From: Gnetum montanum
Taxonomy: Eukaryota > Streptophyta > Gnetopsida > Gnetales > Gnetaceae
Length of the DNA: 64,000 nucleotides
Direction of reading: 5' to 3'
Assembly (NCBI GenBank): GCA_015680685.1
Contig: MNCI01008436.1
Coordinates: 183,384-247,383, forward strand
Shown here: one piece after another, positions 44,518 to 56,030 of the stretch
How the letters are laid out: every line of letters starts with the position of its first letter
Position numbering within the stretch: position 1 is the first letter of the stretch
Translations under genes and position numbers: made by a program
The notes under the pieces: model-generated
Told to the model about the DNA's origin: nothing
The model's input: the letters and a program-made list of their open reading frames with translations, nothing else
Databases searched by the model: none

Positions 44518-44990
44518 ATAAGCAACAAGAATAGGAAGCCAAGGCCACAGTAGTGGTAGCTGAGGAGGAGTAAAGGCATCAAGAAGAGAAGAAACTACAA
44601 CACTAGGAAGATGAAATATTAAAGCATTACAAGGATGATGAGCTGTAGAACAATGGCTTACCCCCTATTCTTGCTATGGGTCACTTTGATGCCGTGCTAG
44701 AGGATCCACAATTGAGTGAACCTCCTATTGCCATATTAGAGGACCTCTCAGGTACCTATGATCTTCAATGTTAAGTGTTGTACATGTTATCTTTTGTTGA
44801 TTCATGTCTAGCTTTGGCTATGGTTGTTGATCACTTACTACTCTTGTCGTAGCTCAAGAGCCATAGGCATAAGCTTCCACTTCTACCTTCCGCATGTAAC
44901 CATGGGTGGAAACCCTCAATAAACTTGAATATATTTGTGATGTAGTTGAAGATATGATAATCTGGTTGCAAAAAATAGCTATTGATATTG
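44518..44990 (+). pseudogene. Antisense gene C, exons 5 and 6
   Basis: Exon 5 (44518-44751) is Glu/Lys-rich ('EAKATVVVAEEE') and ends 'EDLSG' at donor 'ctcag|gtacct'. Exon 6 (44853-44990) follows acceptor 'gtcgtag' and carries 'YICDVVEDMIIWLQKIAIDI' before donor 'gtaaga'. Together they correspond to A's charged linker exon, but with an extra intron in C. Confidence 0.55.
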
Positions 44991-44999
44991 GTAAGAACA

Positions 45000-47900
45000 T
45001 TAACTTGTTTTACCTTTATTATTTTTATATTTTTGGTCTTTTATTATAATGCAGTACATGGTAATTTATATGCTATTAATTTTTTTTATATCTTTCTTGC
45101 CTTAGATTTTTTCATAAATATTTTGTGCCATTTATCATAGAGAAAGTTTGTGTGAGCACATTTAGTACCATTTATGATACAATAAGTTTCTATCCATACT
45201 TATTTTTTAAAAAAATATATTGTTTAATTCATTTACTGTTAAAATGTAATAAAATAGAAACATTTTTATTAACTTATTAAAACTAAACAGAAAAGAAAAG
45301 TTTTAAAAGTTTCCAAATAAACAATGTTACACAAGAGTGCACTCCTACTAAAATTCATGCATTCATAGTATGGGAGCATGCTTCCACAAAAATTCATGCA
45401 TTCTTCATGCATTCCAGATATGGGAGCGCACTCCATTTTTCTTAGGAACTCCTTAGAGATATCAACAACACAATCAATAGCATATTAGGTTCACTACAAG
45501 TTATATAACTATATTAATGCAAAATTAGTGCAACTTTGTACCTATGTACCATAATAATTGAAAAGGATTCTACCAAATCAACAAGCATGCTATACATGGA
45601 CACATAAAAAGATATTTTTAATGTTTAAGATTATATTAATACTAAGAATAACTAAAGAACAATGAGTTCATCTATAGATTATGAATTATGAATATTTTTA
45701 ATTGCAAGTTATTCAACTACAAATTTGTAATTTGAACAAAAGAACAAACTTTTGAAAATAGAGTTACTAAATTTATATTTTAGTGCTAATACTAATCTTA
45801 TCTCATAAGTTTCATTGTGAGTGATACTATGATTTTTTTTAATTTAATTAGAATGAAAATTTAAAATTCACTTTTTATATGAAAGTTTTAAGGCTTTTAT
45901 TTTTAAAAATAAAATATCAACACTAAAAAAGCAATTTTAAATTTGCACTTATCTAAAGATAAAAATTAAAATAAAATTTCAAACTTTCACATTAAACTAG
46001 AGATGAAAAGTTTTAATTATTGAAATTTCTTCATGAACATTAAGTTTAGTGTTATGAATTTTCTCTTTGTAATTGATAGNTAATTTTTTTTATATTCACA
46101 TTCTACATGTGTCTAGTCTCACTCCCAAAAAATGTCTCTCATTCCCGAACTCATTTGGGTATGTGTTCCGAAGTTCCTAAGCTCCCACAAACCAAACCAT
46201 TGTGAAACATAGTAAATACGAAGGTTAGGAAATATAGTTTTTCATTAAGAAGCCAAAGCATGTATCATGATGACTAAAGATGAAAATGACCTTTTTTAGC
46301 ATGAGTAAAATAGGTCAACCTTCATTAATTCCTTGGCCTCTCCTGTTATGCATTGTTACGGATGCATTGTTACGGATGTTCCAACTTAGCTTCCCATGTG
46401 GCATTGCACCTTCACCCATGTTTTAGCTAGTTACCATCTAGTTCAGTGTGTTGAAATTCATGGAAGTTCATTTATATTATTTATAGAATTACTTTTAATT
46501 AAAGCAAGAACAAGTAGTAGAATCAAACCAATTTAGACTATTTTTCAAATTTCCTTGATGGTAAGACTTTGGGAAAAAATTTATTCTTTATCGATGATTC
46601 CACCATGATTTTTTTTTTGTGCTTGGCAAAATTGATTTTCCAAAATTCTAAACATGGGTTAAAATGTAGCACACGAAGATGCACGTTAGAAGTGAATGCA
46701 ATCTTACCTGTCCTTGATAAAATAATATAAATTTAAGTTGCAATATAAATAAATTAAATTACTTTTTTGGGAGGAGGACTTAATTTGTAACCATAGATAT
46801 GAAATTGCTATACATAGAGGAGATTGAGAAGTTTTTCATAGCAATTTTAGAATATGTAGAAGAGTAGCCATTACATTTTAAAGAGCGAATGGTTGAAGAC
46901 TTTGGGATATTTTATTATAGGAGATATAAACTAATCCAAGGTACATTTTAAGTTAGTTATACAACATGTTCTAATAAAGTAATGGTTAAATGTAGAAGGT
47001 ATGATTTTTATAAATTGTAATCTCCATAAAATGTCATGTAGCATTTTCATCATGAGCTTTATTTGAGTATACATTATCCAAAAAATAGAAAATGGATAAT
47101 GGATGCAACTTTCTATAAGAGGCACATGTAATAATGCAAGCCCTTTAGGCCACAAAATCTAAAGTAGAACATCCCATTTTTCTTAGATAGTTTCCTTTGA
47201 TTGAAAATTGGAGACAAATATAATATTATATAAAAAACTATTTATAACATTTTCTTGTTACATCTAATGTTACCATACCACTTTATTAAATTATAATATT
47301 TAATTAAGTTTTCATAAAACAAATATAATGTCTATCCAAGTTAAGGTGTCTTCTCACCTAATAAAACCACACTTTCACTTTTAATGTTTTAGCTAGTTAT
47401 CGAGTAGCTTTTAGTTAACCTTTTCACTAACATTGGAGTCACTTTCAATGTGATATTGGATTTCGTTGAGAAATGAAGTACCTGATATCCACCCATGACC
47501 TAACATGTGAAGTTCCATGTAAAGCTAAAATACACATTTCTACTATTCTTGATCAAATTCATTTTCATGCATGAAAAAAGGGACCAACAAGAACTCAATA
47601 TTGATGGGGAAAAGCATAGTTTATTTTACCATGTATTAACCAAACTAAATTTGGAAAAATCAATTACCTCATTCAAGACATATCTAACTAAAATTTAACA
47701 TGTTCTTGATTTTCTTAATTAAGCTCGATCTTTCATTTAGAAGGTTTGTCCCTAAAAAACATCCAAAGAAATAATTCTATTAAGAGAAAAATTGTTATAT
47801 GTAAAAAAATTATTTGTCAATTAAGTGAACAAAAGATGAAAGTCCTAACAGCCCTACAAATTTTTGTATTTTGATATTCAATCTATCCATATAAATTATT

Positions 47901-48850
47901 TTTTATGGGTATAATGCAAAAAATTTCTTTTTCAAAAGGAAAATAGTACATAGAGGTCTAAATCCTTGGGTTTTGGGTTTTCTCAAATGTAATAACAAGT
48001 AATAGTTTAGCATTTTACTTTGCATTGTAGAACTGTTTGCTTCTTCATACTCCTATATGGCTATATGCAAGAAATTCATGGAAAAATTACACCAACTACA
48101 TGTTGAATTTTACTTTAGTTTCAATCTTGGTTCTAAAAGCATCCAACTCTAATCATGATTAATGTTTGTTAAACAACAAAAATCAAAGCAACTAAAGAAA
48201 ATCAAGGAACACAATGAATTAAATGAGAATCATGAACAACATAATATTCACATTATTTGTTACTACCCAGATGCTGCCTACTCATCTAAAAACCTTGCCC
48301 CCAATAAAGGGTACAAAGTGACACTATGAATTGATCAAATTCAAGTATGAAGCAACCAATCATGTAACGTCACACATTTTACAAGTACTAGAACAAAGCC
48401 CAAAGTGAGAAAAAGCTTACTTCTACCTTAATTAACCAAAGACATTTTACTTTTTATACAAGGAGGATGCCTTCCAAAATCAACAAGTTGTATACACAAA
48501 CAAGCTTTATATTAAGATTCAAAAGGAACAGAAGCTTGAAAAACTACTATCTTTCACAAAAATGGTGAAACACTTTGAATTTAAATTCCTAATAGAACAC
48601 AGAAAAACCTTTCACAACAGTAGTGAAACACTTTGAATTTAAATAGTGTGTATTAACTTGTTATTTTGTGTATAATAGTGTGTATTAATACTAAGAAAAA
48701 TCAAGGTAACTTGTTATTTTGTGTATAATAGTGTGTATTAATAGTAAGAAAACCTTAAAGTACAACATGAAACTACAAATGACAAAAAGCAAAATCAAGG
48801 ATATTTTTTCAAATTTTCATCTAGTTGTAAATTTTTTATGAAATCAAGGA
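45000..48850. other. AT-rich stretch, no recognised gene
   Basis: Element C similarity stops about here; its gag, protease and 5' LTR are not found. I see no coding family. Small frames at 46931-47155 (minus) and 47507-47698 (plus) match nothing I recognise. An ambiguous base N sits at 46080. A 14-base word 'gcattgttacggat' is repeated at about 46355-46383. Confidence 0.6.
48551..48760. repeat. Two small tandem duplications
   Basis: 'gtgaaacactttgaatttaa' occurs twice with 58-bp spacing (48551-48644). 'acttgttattttgtgtataa' occurs twice with 53-bp spacing (48656-48755). Confidence 0.85.
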
Positions 48851-48879
48851 ATGCTAAATTTCTTTAAAATGACTTAATT

Positions 48880-49656
48880 AGTGGGAGCAATCGATCCTAA
48901 AATACTATTCCTAAGAAAGATCATGTAGACACTCAACCCTCTACTTCAAGTGATAGATTGATTGTTGTACATAACATGCCTAGAGCACAAGTGCTTGATG
49001 AACAAAAATCAATCATTGAAGCTCCACAAACTACTAATCAAGAAGCAGCAGATCTAGCTAAACAACAAATACCACAACCTATTGAAAGGTTGTTGAACAA
49101 CATGCTCCTCAAGAGAATGATGAACCAACATTAAGGAGATCTACTAGAGTAAGATGATCAATGATTCCTAGTGACTATATAGTGTATCCATAGGAGTCTG
49201 ACTACAACATAGGAGCTGAAAATAATCCCAAAACATTTTCATAAGACATGATTTGTAAGGAATATGACTTGTGATATGATACCATGAAAGATGAGATGAA
49301 CTCTATGTCATCTAATGGAGTCTGGGATCTTGTTAAGTTGCCTGATGATGTAAAATCCATTAGATGCAAATGGGTCTTCAAGAAAAAGAAACACTCATTA
49401 GGAAAAATTTAAAGATATAAGGCAAGACTTGTTGCTAAAGGGCTCACTTAGAGAGAGTGAATAGATTACGTGATCACTTTTCTCCTATATCTATGAAGGA
49501 CTCCCTTTGTGCAATTATGGCATTGGTTGCTAATTTTGATTTTGAATTACATTAGATGGATGTGTAAATGACATTCCTCAATGGTGATCTAGAGGAGGAG
49601 GTTTATATGAAAAAACCTAAATGATTTTCCTTTAGTGTTGGTGAGAAATTGGTATG
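48880..49656 (+). pseudogene. Element E (Ty1/copia) integrase-RT linker and RT N-terminal part
   Basis: The linker reads 'EAPQTTNQEAADLAKQQIPQ', 'EPTLRRSTRVR' and 'SDYNIGAENNPKTF'. The copia RT starts 'MKDEMNSMSSNGVWDLVKLP', 'IRCKWVFKKKKHS', 'FSPISMKDSLCAIMALVANF' and 'MTFLNGDLEEEVYMKKP'. It stops at 'GEKLV' where element D is inserted (TSD GTATG at 49652-49656). Gag and integrase core are absent on the left, so E is 5'-truncated at about 48.85 kb. Stops (49259, 49411 and more) show it is dead. Confidence 0.85.
49652..49656. repeat. Element D target-site duplication, left copy (GTATG)
   Basis: GTATG before the 5' LTR is repeated at 62277-62281 after the 3' LTR. Confidence 0.95.
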
Positions 49657-50587
49657 TGATGAGTTGTCGTTGGTTGGTTGCATTGATGATGCCTCATTGA
49701 CATAGCTACCTATGTTGACAAAGCCCCATTGATGCATTTCATCCTACATTGATGAGGCCTCATTGATGCGGTGTCTATCTATCACCTATAAATACACACC
49801 TACTAGCCACATTTATGGGGAGTCTAAATTTCAATAGTAGCGAAGCTCTTACATTTTTTCCATTTGAAAGTTAGAATTTTTTTCCTTAAGTACTCAAAGT
49901 AGAAGTCATTGAGTGTACAGATCTTTATTTGGGTAATGTTATACCTGAGCATGATAGTGTGTGCAGCAATAAATATGAGCTTTCTAATTAACCTTACAAC
50001 ACGTTGGATAGATTAGATATTTTATTTATGAATTTAATGTTTTCAATTATTTATTAAATGATTTCAATTAGTTATAAGATATTTTCTAGTTATTATGTTA
50101 ATGAGACAATTAAGCAAGATATATTACACACATAAGTACAACCACTTCAAGCATAACACATATTCACATGGTAATCCTAGTAGCATTATTTCTTAGTACA
50201 CCTAGTAGCATAGCAGTTGGTCACCTAGTAGCAGATACATGGGTTCAGGACATGTACGAAAAGTGGGAATGGATACTTATATTAGGATTAGTTAAATAGT
50301 AGTTAATTAATTCATTTAGAGTAGTTAATCAAATTCCTTTTACCTACATTTTTAGCATCCAAAATATAAAATACAAAATAATAAAAATCATATGCCTCAA
50401 TTACACTTAATCATACCAATGTACATCACCAGTGTAATTAGGAGAACAATGATTAACTTTAAGGCTAGATTCACTTTTGAAAGGGCTAGTGCACTGGAAA
50501 TGATAATGTCTGCAGAATTCGATTGAGTCATGTGTGAATGCTTCATGATTTGTATGGTTGTGCATAGAGGAACCTCACTGCTCATCA
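49657..50587 (+). mobile_element. Element D 5' LTR
   Basis: TGATGAG...CTCATCA. Contains palindromic words around 'gatgaggcctcattgatg' (49685-49775), a TATAAATA box at 49787-49794, and ends before a PBS-like 'tagcgctattgttg'. Confidence 0.93.
49787..49794 (+). promoter_or_regulatory. TATA box of element D 5' LTR
   Basis: 'cacctataaatacac'. In the 3' LTR the site reads 'cctagaaatacag' (about 61475), so it is lost there. Confidence 0.65.
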
Positions 50588-50605
50588 TTAGCGCTATTGT
50601 TGAAT
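50588..50605 (+). other. Element D primer-binding site (decayed)
   Basis: 'ttagcgctattgttgaatg' follows the LTR end directly. It looks like a TGGCGCC-GTTGCC-type site after G-to-A and C-to-T changes. Assignment is by position and resemblance. Confidence 0.55.
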
Positions 50606-50699
50606 GTGTGCTATTTAGGTTTCAATGGATACCACTAATATCATTGTATGAACCTAAAAGTTAATTTCATTTTGTTTTACAAAATTTATTCTTCTTCTC

Positions 50700-52440
50700 A
50701 TAAGCCTGAAGATACTAAACCACCAGTCCCATAGGAATGCAAGGTGGTATAGACTCATCAAGATGAGTTTGTACTGAATTTCATGTTCATCCTACATCAA
50801 GATGAATAGATGAAATGGAGAGATATGGAGGGCGATGTTGTTTTTCCGTCCAATATATCTATGCCCAGAATGTTTTTTAAAATCCTTAAGAAGTTGGGCA
50901 TAGCAAAACTTCACACAGAGTACATTATGGATGGATATGACACTTGGAACTATTATCCCATTGAAACACAACATAAGCAAGGTAAACATCAAGAGTGACT
51001 CCATGAAGCCACAAAAGGGAAATATTATACTAACCCCTTGTTCCTACTAGATCAAGAGGACAATGAGGATCCTTCCTTAAAAGGTTCTCAACATGAAGAT
51101 TCTCCACCCCCTACTAATGATGGTGAGGGTGTGAACTTGACCCTGTGATCAACTATTCATAAACTAGATTCAAGGAAAAGTGATAGCCAAGGTAGGGACT
51201 TAGGTAAACATCGCAATAACAAGGGATCTAATAATGGTGATCATAAAAAGCATAAGAGTTATGGACGAAACTATAGTGGTGGTGGTAGTATTCTTTCATC
51301 TTCATCCTCTTGATCTAATTTTGAACATTCCTCTTCATCTAATGGTTCTCATGAAAGTCATCATCACAACAACTATGATGAAGGTGATCAACAAAATAAC
51401 AATAACTGTGAAGGCCACCAAAATTGAAGGGGTGACCAAAACCATTATCAATGCAATGATGATGATGAACCTTTACTGGTAACTCAAAGTATGCTTAACA
51501 TTGCAAAGGTAGTGATAATTCCAACTAGGCACTTGAAGGATAGTCGGATCAAGTGCCTAGATATGAACAATATCCCAAGATTTAAAGGGGACACAATTTT
51601 GACCTGCAAACACATCTACAACCATTTCAAGATGCCTATGCCTTATAGAACATTGAGAACAAGTGGTAGAAACTTAAACTTTTCCCAAGGGAACTCATTA
51701 AGGAAGCTGAAAGTTGGTACTGGTCCTTAGAATCAAAATCTATCCAAAGATAGGATACCATGTTAGAACTATTTAATGAGAAATATCAAATGTACTTTAG
51801 AGTGTCTAACTTGAGAAGGAAAATCCAAGGCTAGAAACAAGGAGCACCTGAACCCTTAGATGCTACCATGGGCTAATACTATTCACTCCTAGATAGATGC
51901 CCTAGCCATGATTACTCTCATAGGGAACAACTTCGCCAAATCAGAGATGGGCTTAGAGTAGAAACAAGAAGAATCCTTGGGGTGTATCCACAAGGAAGGT
52001 TATCTAAAATGAGAGCTCATTATATCCAAAGGTTAATTTATTAGGTAGTAAAAGAAGAAGGTGAACAACAAAAAACTGAGAGTGCTAAAGAGTATAATAG
52101 GAACCTATCCATTAGAAAATAAGAGTCTTAATTTTTTGAGGATAAGTAGTCACTGCTTGATAAAGTGGTGAATAGAAAGAACTTACCTATCCAAAAATCT
52201 ATTTCTAACATTTCAGCTAAGCTTGACAAGTTATGAGAATCTTTGGATGAAAATTTTCAAATCAATTTAAAGATTGCTAAAGAATCCAAAAAGAAAAATA
52301 GTCATCGTAATCATAGATGATGAAAAGAAGCTACAGATGCCTGCTAAAGAGTTAAGGGAAAAGCTGCCATAGAAGAGGAAGTTGTGGAATCTGACTCTAA
52401 TGATGAAACTAAATGTGAGATCTATCAATATGAATATCCA
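50700..52440 (+). pseudogene. gag: Element D gag
   Basis: An N-terminal part ('MKWRDMEGDVVFPSNISMPR' at 50810) is followed by a Ser/Gly/His/Asn-rich stretch (51180-51440). The capsid-like core comes next: 'NNIPRFKGDTILTCKHIYNH' at 51565, then 'ELIKEAESWYWSLE', 'FNEKYQMYF' and 'HREQLRQIRDGLRVETRRIL' after frameshifts. The order fits Retrotrans_gag proteins. Many stops and at least three frame changes. Confidence 0.75.
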
Positions 52441-53140
52441 AGGGGATGCTACCTTGTGGTGTCACACTTACAAGAGTCTTAAGTGTATGCATTAAATCAT
52501 CACCTAGCATGTAGATAAGCTCCAAGAAGATTACCTTACCCTTAGGGAAGTCCAAGAAAATTCCACCAATAATAATAAGCTTAATACCCAAGTGGAACTC
52601 CTCCACAACCTTATGAATAGTACCAACAATGATATCGACCACAATCATGGAGAATGCCACCACCAAGGAAGAAGTACCCTTATAGGCAACCAAATCCATA
52701 TAGGTACTATGTTCAGCAACCCATCTCCCCTAGAAGTTTGGCAAGTCATGCATCATTCTAGCATCACTATTACCCTCTAGACTACCATTGAACACACTCA
52801 CCATCTACTCAAGGAAAAAACCCATATCCATATCCTTATCATCCTCCACATCCCTCTGCACCTACACCTTCACCTTCAACTCAATTACCTCATACTCCAT
52901 CCATGCAGGGTGAAATTCCTTCATAGCCACAAAAACAAAATTCTATAAGGGCTATACATTCACAACCAGCTTTTCAACAAGGTGGTTTGGATAATCAACC
53001 AAGGAAGCAACCTTTGTTCTGGCCTAGTACTACTCTCCAACCCTCAGAACCCACTCTGGTTAATTGCCCAACATCTCTAATATCTTCATCCTCTACATCA
53101 AATACCTTCAAGTACCCTTCAAATTAAGTGCCACCTAGGA
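52441..53140 (+). pseudogene. Element D gag-protease linker, Pro/Ser/Gln-rich
   Basis: Reading with stops gives a proline-rich tract ('YPYPYHPPHPSAPTPSPSTQ' near 52830) and 'QPSEPTLVNCPTSLISSS'. No zinc knuckle could be made out. Confidence 0.5.
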
Positions 53141-53690
53141 TCTGCACTATAATGCCAACTCATGCTATTTCTGATTGGATAAAGGCTGTAAACCTTCCTA
53201 CAAAAAGATCTAATCTAGGAAGTCTACTCATCTTTCTATAGATTGTTGGACAAGAGCCATGTAAGGCTTTTCTTGACTCTGGTTCTAGGGCTAACCTCAT
53301 CTCTCATGATATGTACAAAGCCTGGAACCTACCACCTCTTAAGGAGAGAAATATTCATCTAGAATTAGCAAATTAGTCAATTACAGTCCCTTTGGGATTA
53401 GTAGAGGACATTATGACCATAGTTTGTGGGTGGTCCTATCTTACTAATTTTTTGGTAATCAAGGTGGAAAACTACAAAAGTGACTTTCCCATCATCATGT
53501 GAAGGGCTTGGTTAAACACGATCAATGTGCAAATGGGTATAAGGGACCTATCTATCAAAATATCTAAGGAAAATGAGTTAGGAAAAATTGAGAAGAACTG
53601 TATTCCATGCATCACATATAGCAATAATGGGTGCAATTGCATGAAAAAGATTTGGTCAATCAAAATAACATACATTAAGGCATGCAATTA
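53141..53690 (+). pseudogene. Element D protease
   Basis: 'CKAFLDSGSRANLISHDMYK' at about 53257 has the D-S-G active site intact; 'DFPIIMxRAWLNT' at about 53480 is the downstream block (family ILGRxWL). Confidence 0.75.
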
Positions 53691-53959
53691 GTGTGCATAA
53701 GAAATTAATATTCAACAATGTCTATATGTAGCAGCCACAAAGCAAGAGGGCACCCATTGGCTGATAATTGATTTAGATAGCAATATAATTTGCATGGAGC
53801 CAATTGAGAGTTTAACTTGTGCATATGTTGAAGGCATAGATAAAATTGAAAAATTCCATTCCCAACTCTCTAATGAAAATGGTGATAACTATTGGGGAGA
53901 GTTAGAGATCCCTAATCACTTCAAGCAAGAGCCCTTAGAACTAAAACCTTTACTAGTCA

Positions 53960-54900
53960 AATGGATTATGCATTTTTAAAGAATCGTAAATTGGTCATCA
54001 TTAATGCCGAACTTACTCTTGAATAAAAAGAAAAGTTCTTGAAAGTGGTGAATAAATGGTCAACATCCTTTGCTTGGTCATATCCAGAGCTAATAGGAAT
54101 CGATCCAAGGATATGCCAACACTACATCTACACTGACATAGCCATGAAACCTAGAAGGGAGTTGCAAATGTGACTAAACCCCAAATTGAAGCAAATTATT
54201 AAGGAGGAAATAGAGAAACTCCTCAAGGTGAGGTTTATCTATCCAATTATAGATAGTGAGTGGGTTAGCTCACTTGTAATTGTATCGAAGAAGGGTGGCA
54301 AATGGTGGGTTTCCATTGACTTTAGAATGATAAATATGGTAAAATTTAAAATCACTTCTCTTTGCCATTTGTGGATCAAGTATTAGACACCATATTTGGG
54401 CATTGTTATTATGGTTTCTTGGATAGTTATAGTGGCTACAGCTAAATCCAAATTACACTAGAAGACCAAGCCAAGATAACATTCACAAGTCCTTGGTGGA
54501 CTTTTACATACTGTAAGATGCCATTTGGCTTATGTAATGCCCTTGCAACATTTTAACACTTTGTCCTTAGTATCTTTCAATAAAAAATTAGTAGTGGTGT
54601 TGAAGTCTTCATGGATGACTTCTCCACCTATGGAGCTACCTTTGAGCAAGCCTTGGACCAACTTGAGCAAGTACTAAAGAGATTTGTTGAGATAAAACTA
54701 TGGGCTCAACTAGCAAAAGAGTTATCCCATGGTCCAAGAAGGAATTGTGCTAGGGCATCAAATTTCAAAAAAAGGGATTGAGTTAGATCTAGAAAATATA
54801 AGAAACATTTAAGGAATAATGTGCTGACCAAAGACCATTCAAGATGTTCAGGCATTTCTTCGACACACTAGTTACTACTAGGAATTTATTGAGAATTTCT
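53960..54900 (+). pseudogene. Element D reverse transcriptase
   Basis: 'KQIIKEEIEKLLKVRFIYPI' (54190), 'VSSLVIVSKKGGKWWVSIDF', 'GFLDSYSGYSxIQITLEDQA', 'SPWWTFTYCKMPFGLCNALA' and the catalytic 'VEVFMDDFSTYG' at about 54600. A fragment of the connection domain ('IENFSKIANPLVDAQ') follows near 54880. Frameshifts near 54360 and 54710. Confidence 0.85.
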
Positions 54901-56030
54901 CTAAGATTGCAAATCCATTGGTAGATGCTCAACTACATATTCTCCTAGATGCTCATGAAGGACCTTGTGAAGGCCACTATGTAGGGAGATGCATGGCTGT
55001 AAAAATCCTAATGGTAGGATACTATTCGCCCACAATCTTTACGGATGCACACCAGTTTGTCAACTCTTGTGAATGTTCTCAATGTGATGGGAGGATGATC
55101 ACTTGTATGAGAGGTCTTCAATAGTGGATTTAACCACTAGAACCTTTAGACATATGGGGAATTGACTTCATGGATTCCATCACATCCATGTCTAATGGGA
55201 AAGCATATATATTATAGTATTAGTTGACTATTGCACAAAATGGGATGAAGTAGTATCCGTTATAGATTGCACATCATTCACCTTCATCAAATTTATACAA
55301 CATATTGTAAATAGGTTTGGGGTGTATTGTTCACTAATTTTTGATAATGGAACTCATTTCATAGGTGCTACATCTAAAAAATTAATTCATTTCTTCGGGG
55401 TAGAACATAAATTAACAACATCTTACCACCCCCAAGCCAATGGCCAAGAAGAGGTAACCAACTGAGAGATTACAAAAATATTAATGCAAACCATTAGCAA
55501 ATATAGGAAGGATTGGAGCACAAAACTTAATGATGCTATCTAGGCTTACTGATCAACTTGAAACTTTGTATTGGATATTCTCCCTATGAGTTAGTGTATG
55601 GAAAACTTCCAATGCCTCTAATTCAATCTGAGCTCCGTACACTGTCAGCAACCTATGATCTAAACCTTGACCTAATTTTAGCACAAAAGGAAAGATTGAT
55701 CAATCTAAATGTGCTAGACAAAAATTTCTTAGTGGCCTTATCTTTGAGTGAGATGAACAAGGCATTTAGTAAGCAATGCCATGACCTTAGAATTAGGAAA
55801 GTAAAGTTTCAACTAGAAGATAAGGTCCTCTATTGGAATCCCACACATGTACCTCAAAAGGAAAAATTTCAAACATTGTGGGAGGGACCTTATATAATTG
55901 ATCAAACCTTTCCCTCTAGGGCCATGATAATTTACAAACTTGTTAGCCCAAATAAAAGGTAGTTGGTTAATATCCAACAAATTATACCTCTCCTAGAACC
56001 AAGATTGGCTAGTGTAAATATCACCTCAAC
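54900..56030 (+). pseudogene. Element D integrase, joined to RT with RNase H missing
   Basis: 'LLDAHEGPCEGHYVGRCMAV' and 'FVNSCECSQCDGRM' give the HHCC zinc region, directly after the RT connection. 'WGIDFMDSI' (first Asp), 'SLIFDNGTHFIGAT' (second Asp) and 'YHPQANGQEEVTN' (Glu) keep the D,D,E acids. The C-terminal part is open at 55558-55962 ('YSPYELVYGKLPMPL', 'EDKVLYWNPTHVPQKEKF', 'LWEGPYIIDQ'). About five stops. Normally about 1 kb of RNase H lies between RT and INT; here it is absent. Confidence 0.88.

Larger units (their letters stand above)
30282..44990 (+). pseudogene. Antisense multi-exon gene of element C, interrupted by element B
   Basis: The plus-strand counterpart of A's antisense gene; C's own pol is on the minus strand, so this is antisense in C too. 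Model: exon 1 from ATG 30282 to 30391; exon 2 31738-32166; exon 3 32275-32450 plus 43063-43158 (split by B); exon 4 43349 to about 44383; exon 5 44518-44751; exon 6 44853-44990. Acceptors read 'gttatag', 'ctatag', 'acaaag', 'ttgtag' and 'cgtag'; donors include 'cag|gtacc', 'atag|gtgaag' and 'ttg|gtaaga'. Later exons corresponding to A's coiled coil and acidic tail are not found; C seems truncated near 45.0-45.3 kb. Frameshifts and stops show decay. Function unknown. Confidence 0.65.

Noticed and set aside
46931-47155. Minus-strand frame of 74 codons considered as a pentatricopeptide or transposase fragment
   Set aside because: No consistent motif in any frame; isolated and AT-driven.
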